A DNA stretch of 64,000 nucleotides from Monodelphis domestica. Taxonomy: Eukaryota; Chordata; Mammalia; Didelphimorphia; Didelphidae. Both the position numbers and the translations under genes were made by a program. Below the pieces are notes generated by a model that saw only the letters and a program-made list of their open reading frames with translations, did no database searches and was not told the DNA's origin. Position 1 is the stretch's first letter, and each line of letters opens with the position of its first letter. The stretch is taken from positions 231,221,372 to 231,285,371 of the forward strand of contig NC_077233.1 in assembly GCF_027887165.1 (NCBI RefSeq). The letters are read 5' to 3'. This document shows, piece after piece, positions 60,641 through 64,000 of this stretch.

Positions 60641-60790
60641 AACAACCCTATGAGGTAGGTGCTGTGAGCCTTATGTCCATTTTATAGATGAGAAGGCCGA
60701 GGCTGAGGGAAGTCTAGAGTCCTAGAGCTAGTGTGCCCGAGTTAGAATTTGAAGCCAGGTCTTCTGGATTTCATTAAGAACACAGCTCAC
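60640..60790 (-). repeat. MIR-like SINE
   Basis: ACAACCCTATGAGGTAGGTG, TTTTATAGATGAGAAGGCC and AAGCCAGGTCTTCTGGATT, read in antisense. Confidence 0.6.
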
Positions 60791-62045
60791 TTTACCTCTT
60801 GGGTAATGCATAGCCTCTTGTTCCATCTTCCCTTACTGTTACTCTTCTGAGGACATGCTCAGTCAGCATTCTAGTCAAGCATAGAGTCATCTCTCCTTTG
60901 GAATAAGCAGAGATGTCTTCTGCTGTCCACCAGGGTACCACATAGAAACTGGCATGTGGACAGCTCTCTTCTCATGGGCAGATTCAGCTTTGTATGCTTC
61001 ATTGCTAGGTTAAGTATCCCCAAATTCTCTTCTACCATTGATTGCTAAGTTGGAGAAGTGGCTGACATAGAGATACACGTGGTAGAAGAAGAGGTGGCTT
61101 CTGGTTGGCTAGTCTGCTGTGGGGGTGGGGGCTGCTTTGGAGGCTACGAGAGGAGGCTCCAGTGGGGACGTAGAAGAAGGAAAGATTCTTTCCCAAGCTA
61201 GCATTATGATGAATCCAGGGAGCGCTGGGCCCTTCCCATGAGGAACATGGATTCACTCAGCTAGACTTGTACAGCAAGATCCTGGCTCCTTTGCATCTCC
61301 TTTTGGTTTCCCTTTCCTTTAGCATAAATTTTCCAAATCCCCAAAGTCCTGGGAAATCTGCATTTACCAATGCAGTCATGTTTATGGCAGTGGAAACAGG
61401 ATTGATGGTACAATAAAGGAAAAGATCAATTTCAGAGGGAAAGACTCTAGAAAAGAAAGGTCCACTTGGATACTGTTTGACTCTTTGATTGGATGTAGAG
61501 AAGAAATATAAAATGGCTAATTAGTAGTCTTGTAAACCCTGCGTTCTATGGAGGCTTAATTATTAGTCTCCAACTATCTGAAGTGAAATTAGCTTTCCAA
61601 TGGGTTGTACTTGTAGTGATGTCATTGCATTCCTTTTTAATCAATTTGATTCTTTATTGCTAAGCATTCTCTTTCTTGAATGGCAATAAACAACCCATTC
61701 CATGCCTGATTCATAATTATCCACTGGATTTTTATTCCCTCTCGATGGAGAAAATCTTAGACTGTGAGCTCATGGCTATTTTATAATTAACAACTATATA
61801 AATAACAACGTCTCCAGGAGTATACAGGATGGGAATAATGAATCAATGAATGTGAGAACTGGAGAACCTACTTTCACTGTTGAAAAGTTAGGTAATCCAA
61901 GAGCAATAAACTTGCCACAGAACCACATAGCTGGGTGTATTTCCTGGGAACTGTTGATTGTTTCATCTTGTGGTGTTTGATAAGCGTGAGCAAAAGATGA
62001 TTGCAAAGACAATTTCAGCTTAGATAAGCTGTAACATGTTTCAGA
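60791..62045. other. No recognised feature
   Basis: A somewhat GC-richer patch at 61050-61240 stands out from its surroundings but has no CpG-island character or coding signal that I recognise. Confidence 0.3.
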
Positions 62046-62320
62046 TAAGGGAAAGGAAGGGGAGTAAGCATTTATTTAGCACCTACTATGTGTCTGACAT
62101 TGTGCTAAGCACTTTGATTTTAAGCAAACATCTAATTTCCTCCTAACAACAACCCTGGGATGCAGGTACTAATTATTATCTCCACTTTACAATTAAGAAT
62201 ATTGAGGTAAACAGGGATTAAGTGGATTGCCCAACATCACACAGCTATTAAATATCTGAGGCTGAATTTAAACTCAAGACTTCCTGATTCCAAACCCAGT
62301 GCTCTGTACAATCATCGCCT
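62046..62320 (-). repeat. MIR/THER-like SINE
   Basis: AGCATTTATTTAGCACCTAC, TGTGCTAAGCACTTTGA, GGGATTAAGTGGATTGCCCA and CCAAACCCAGTGCTCTGTAC. Confidence 0.7.
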
Positions 62321-62324
62321 CGTG

Positions 62325-62640
62325 AAGAAGAGGTAGAGAAATTATTTGAAGAATTTAACAAGATCCTACAAACCAAGACAAAATATATTTTAATATTCAA
62401 TTATCTCAATGAGGATCTCAATGAGGAGGTAGGTATGCAGGAATTTGACAAATATATTGGAAAATATGGCTCAGATTTAAGAAACAAAAAATGCCAAAGT
62501 CTATTAGAGCCACATATCTTCTTTGTATCATGAATCATTTCCTAAAGAATAGAGGTGGGAGATGGATGTTCCAAGCATTGAATGACATTATCACAATGAA
62601 ACTGACTACATTTTGGTGGTAATAGGAGTAGTAAAAGGAG
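62325..62640 (+). mobile_element. RTE-like LINE, endonuclease fragment
   Basis: Degraded translation gives EEVEKLFEEFNKILQTKTK, then GKYGSDLRN and NHFLKNRGGRWMF, the order of an RTE-type endonuclease domain. It has stops and no full frame. A core-SINE-like piece follows at 62640-62725. Confidence 0.4.
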
Positions 62641-62725
62641 TCATTATTACTACTACTACTAACTAGGATTTATGTAGTACTTTACAGTTTACAAGCATTA
62701 GTGTCCCATTTGATCTTTACAAGCT

Positions 62726-64000
62726 ACTTCTGGTTACTGATGTGAGACATACTGGAATCAGTTTACAGAGTGCACTTTGACAACTGGTCTAGTTAAAGCA
62801 AAGATCAGTCAGTATGAACTTATATGTGATGTTAATGATTTGAAGAAGACCCTGTGAACAGCTGAAAGTTTCAAGCTGATCTCTTCAAATAGGACAATGA
62901 GGCTAAAAAATACAAAATAGTAAAAGGCAAATATTGAGCATGGTTATCCTTATAGGATGTAAAAGTTTATCTGATGTAGACAAAATAGTCACCATAACAA
63001 TCAGACCAAAGGAAACAAGAAACAGACTTTACCAGAAAACATCTAAAATTCTTGTCAGAGAAAGAGATACACAATTCAAATCACTTGGAATACAGAGCCA
63101 AGTGGGACTTTGACTATGTGTTAGGTGCTGGAGAGAAACCTGAAAAAAATACCATTTCTACCAATTCTCCATTTCTCACTGTAACTGGTAAAATAATGAG
63201 ATTGATTTTATATCTTTTAAAAATTGATCCTATTCTCAAAAATATACATTTTATTCTGTTATTATTCTTTGTCTTTGAACAGAAGTCATAAACTTAGCTG
63301 CCTCGTAATGAGTTGTTAAGAAATTCAGGTCTTCTGTTAACCACTGTTCAATTTGTGTGTCAATAAAATCTTTTATCCTTAAAGGAAGTAAGTGGATATC
63401 TGGAAGTCTGGTCTATTATCTTTATACCACCAAGCTTTCCTTCAAGGATATCTTGTATGTTATCCAAAAAAATCTGGTTGGCTCTCTCTGTCTTTGCAGA
63501 TGCAGCTGGATTCAAACAATCAAAATTTTTTAGTCATAGGAGGGAAGGAGGGGGATTATTGCTAGCCTTCATTCTCAATTTCCATCCAATCATATTTTCT
63601 TCCATATATGATGCTAGCCTTCCTATTTTCTGTGCTTCACTAAACAATAAAAAGTACTATTAATTCCATAACTGGGTCTTAACTTTGATGGGGAAGCTGA
63701 GATCCTATTTATTGGTAAATTCACACTTTACTAATAAATTGATTATCCTTGGAACTTTGTGCCTCAATCTACATTATTAAAAAAAACATTATACAGGTTT
63801 CTTCTTTGTCTATCCTTGGGTTCAAAAAGGTAACTTTGCATATCTGTATATACATATAATTCATAGAAGACTAAAATTTTAGATATTCCTTTTTCTAATT
63901 AGTTTACCTCTACCCTAGCATGAGATGAAGGAGAATCTCATCTTTCTACTGCTTTAATTTCCCTTCTCTCAGACCAGAGCTGTGTACTTACTGGCTTGTG
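62726..64000. other. No recognised feature
   Basis: AT-rich sequence with short chance frames (for example 63052-63291) that lack similarity, splice context or codon bias. Confidence 0.3.

Noticed and set aside
63052..63291. Plus-strand frame of 79 residues near the window end
   Set aside because: AT-rich, with a hydrophobic tail from low-complexity sequence and no recognisable family.

Overview
The window is vertebrate nuclear DNA, most likely from a marsupial. It is AT-rich and intron-rich, and packed with L1, tRNA-derived SINE, MIR/THER-like, L2, CR1/L3-like, RTE-like and hAT copies typical of opossum-type genomes. The species cannot be named from sequence alone. There are no bacterial features, no CRISPR array and no free-standing RNA gene that I can support.

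The one host gene I can reconstruct is on the minus strand. It is a complete 13-coding-exon acyl-CoA synthetase, medium-chain family, best matched to ACSM5, running from the start codon at 55495 down to the stop at 12100-12102. Every exon has AG/GT borders, phases agree at all junctions, and the coding length is 1743 bases (580 residues). Its introns hold most of the repeats: a near full-length L1 in intron 1 (48.6-54.9 kb), a second in intron 5 (27.2-33.9 kb) with another L1 3' end attached to its tail, and many SINEs and old LINEs.

Downstream of the gene (low coordinates) lies a minus-strand endogenous retrovirus, about 2.3-9.1 kb. It has a candidate 5' LTR, a leader with a strong splice donor, a long gag frame, and a pol region with protease, reverse transcriptase, RNase H and integrase. 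Pol carries one internal stop and one frameshift. No env or 3' LTR is seen in the window. Its Gag is unusual: the N-terminus has a predicted membrane segment followed by about 15 heptads of coiled coil, and gag and pro-pol share one frame separated by a single UGA. A minus-strand L1 3' fragment occupies 1-1.37 kb.

Above 55.5 kb, upstream of the gene's first coding exon, I see only repeats (a retroposed LTR-derived piece with a 16-base duplication, an L2 split by a hAT element, CR1/L3 and RTE-like fragments, MIR-like SINEs) and unassigned sequence. A 5' untranslated exon and promoter of the gene probably lie there or beyond the window, but I could not place them.
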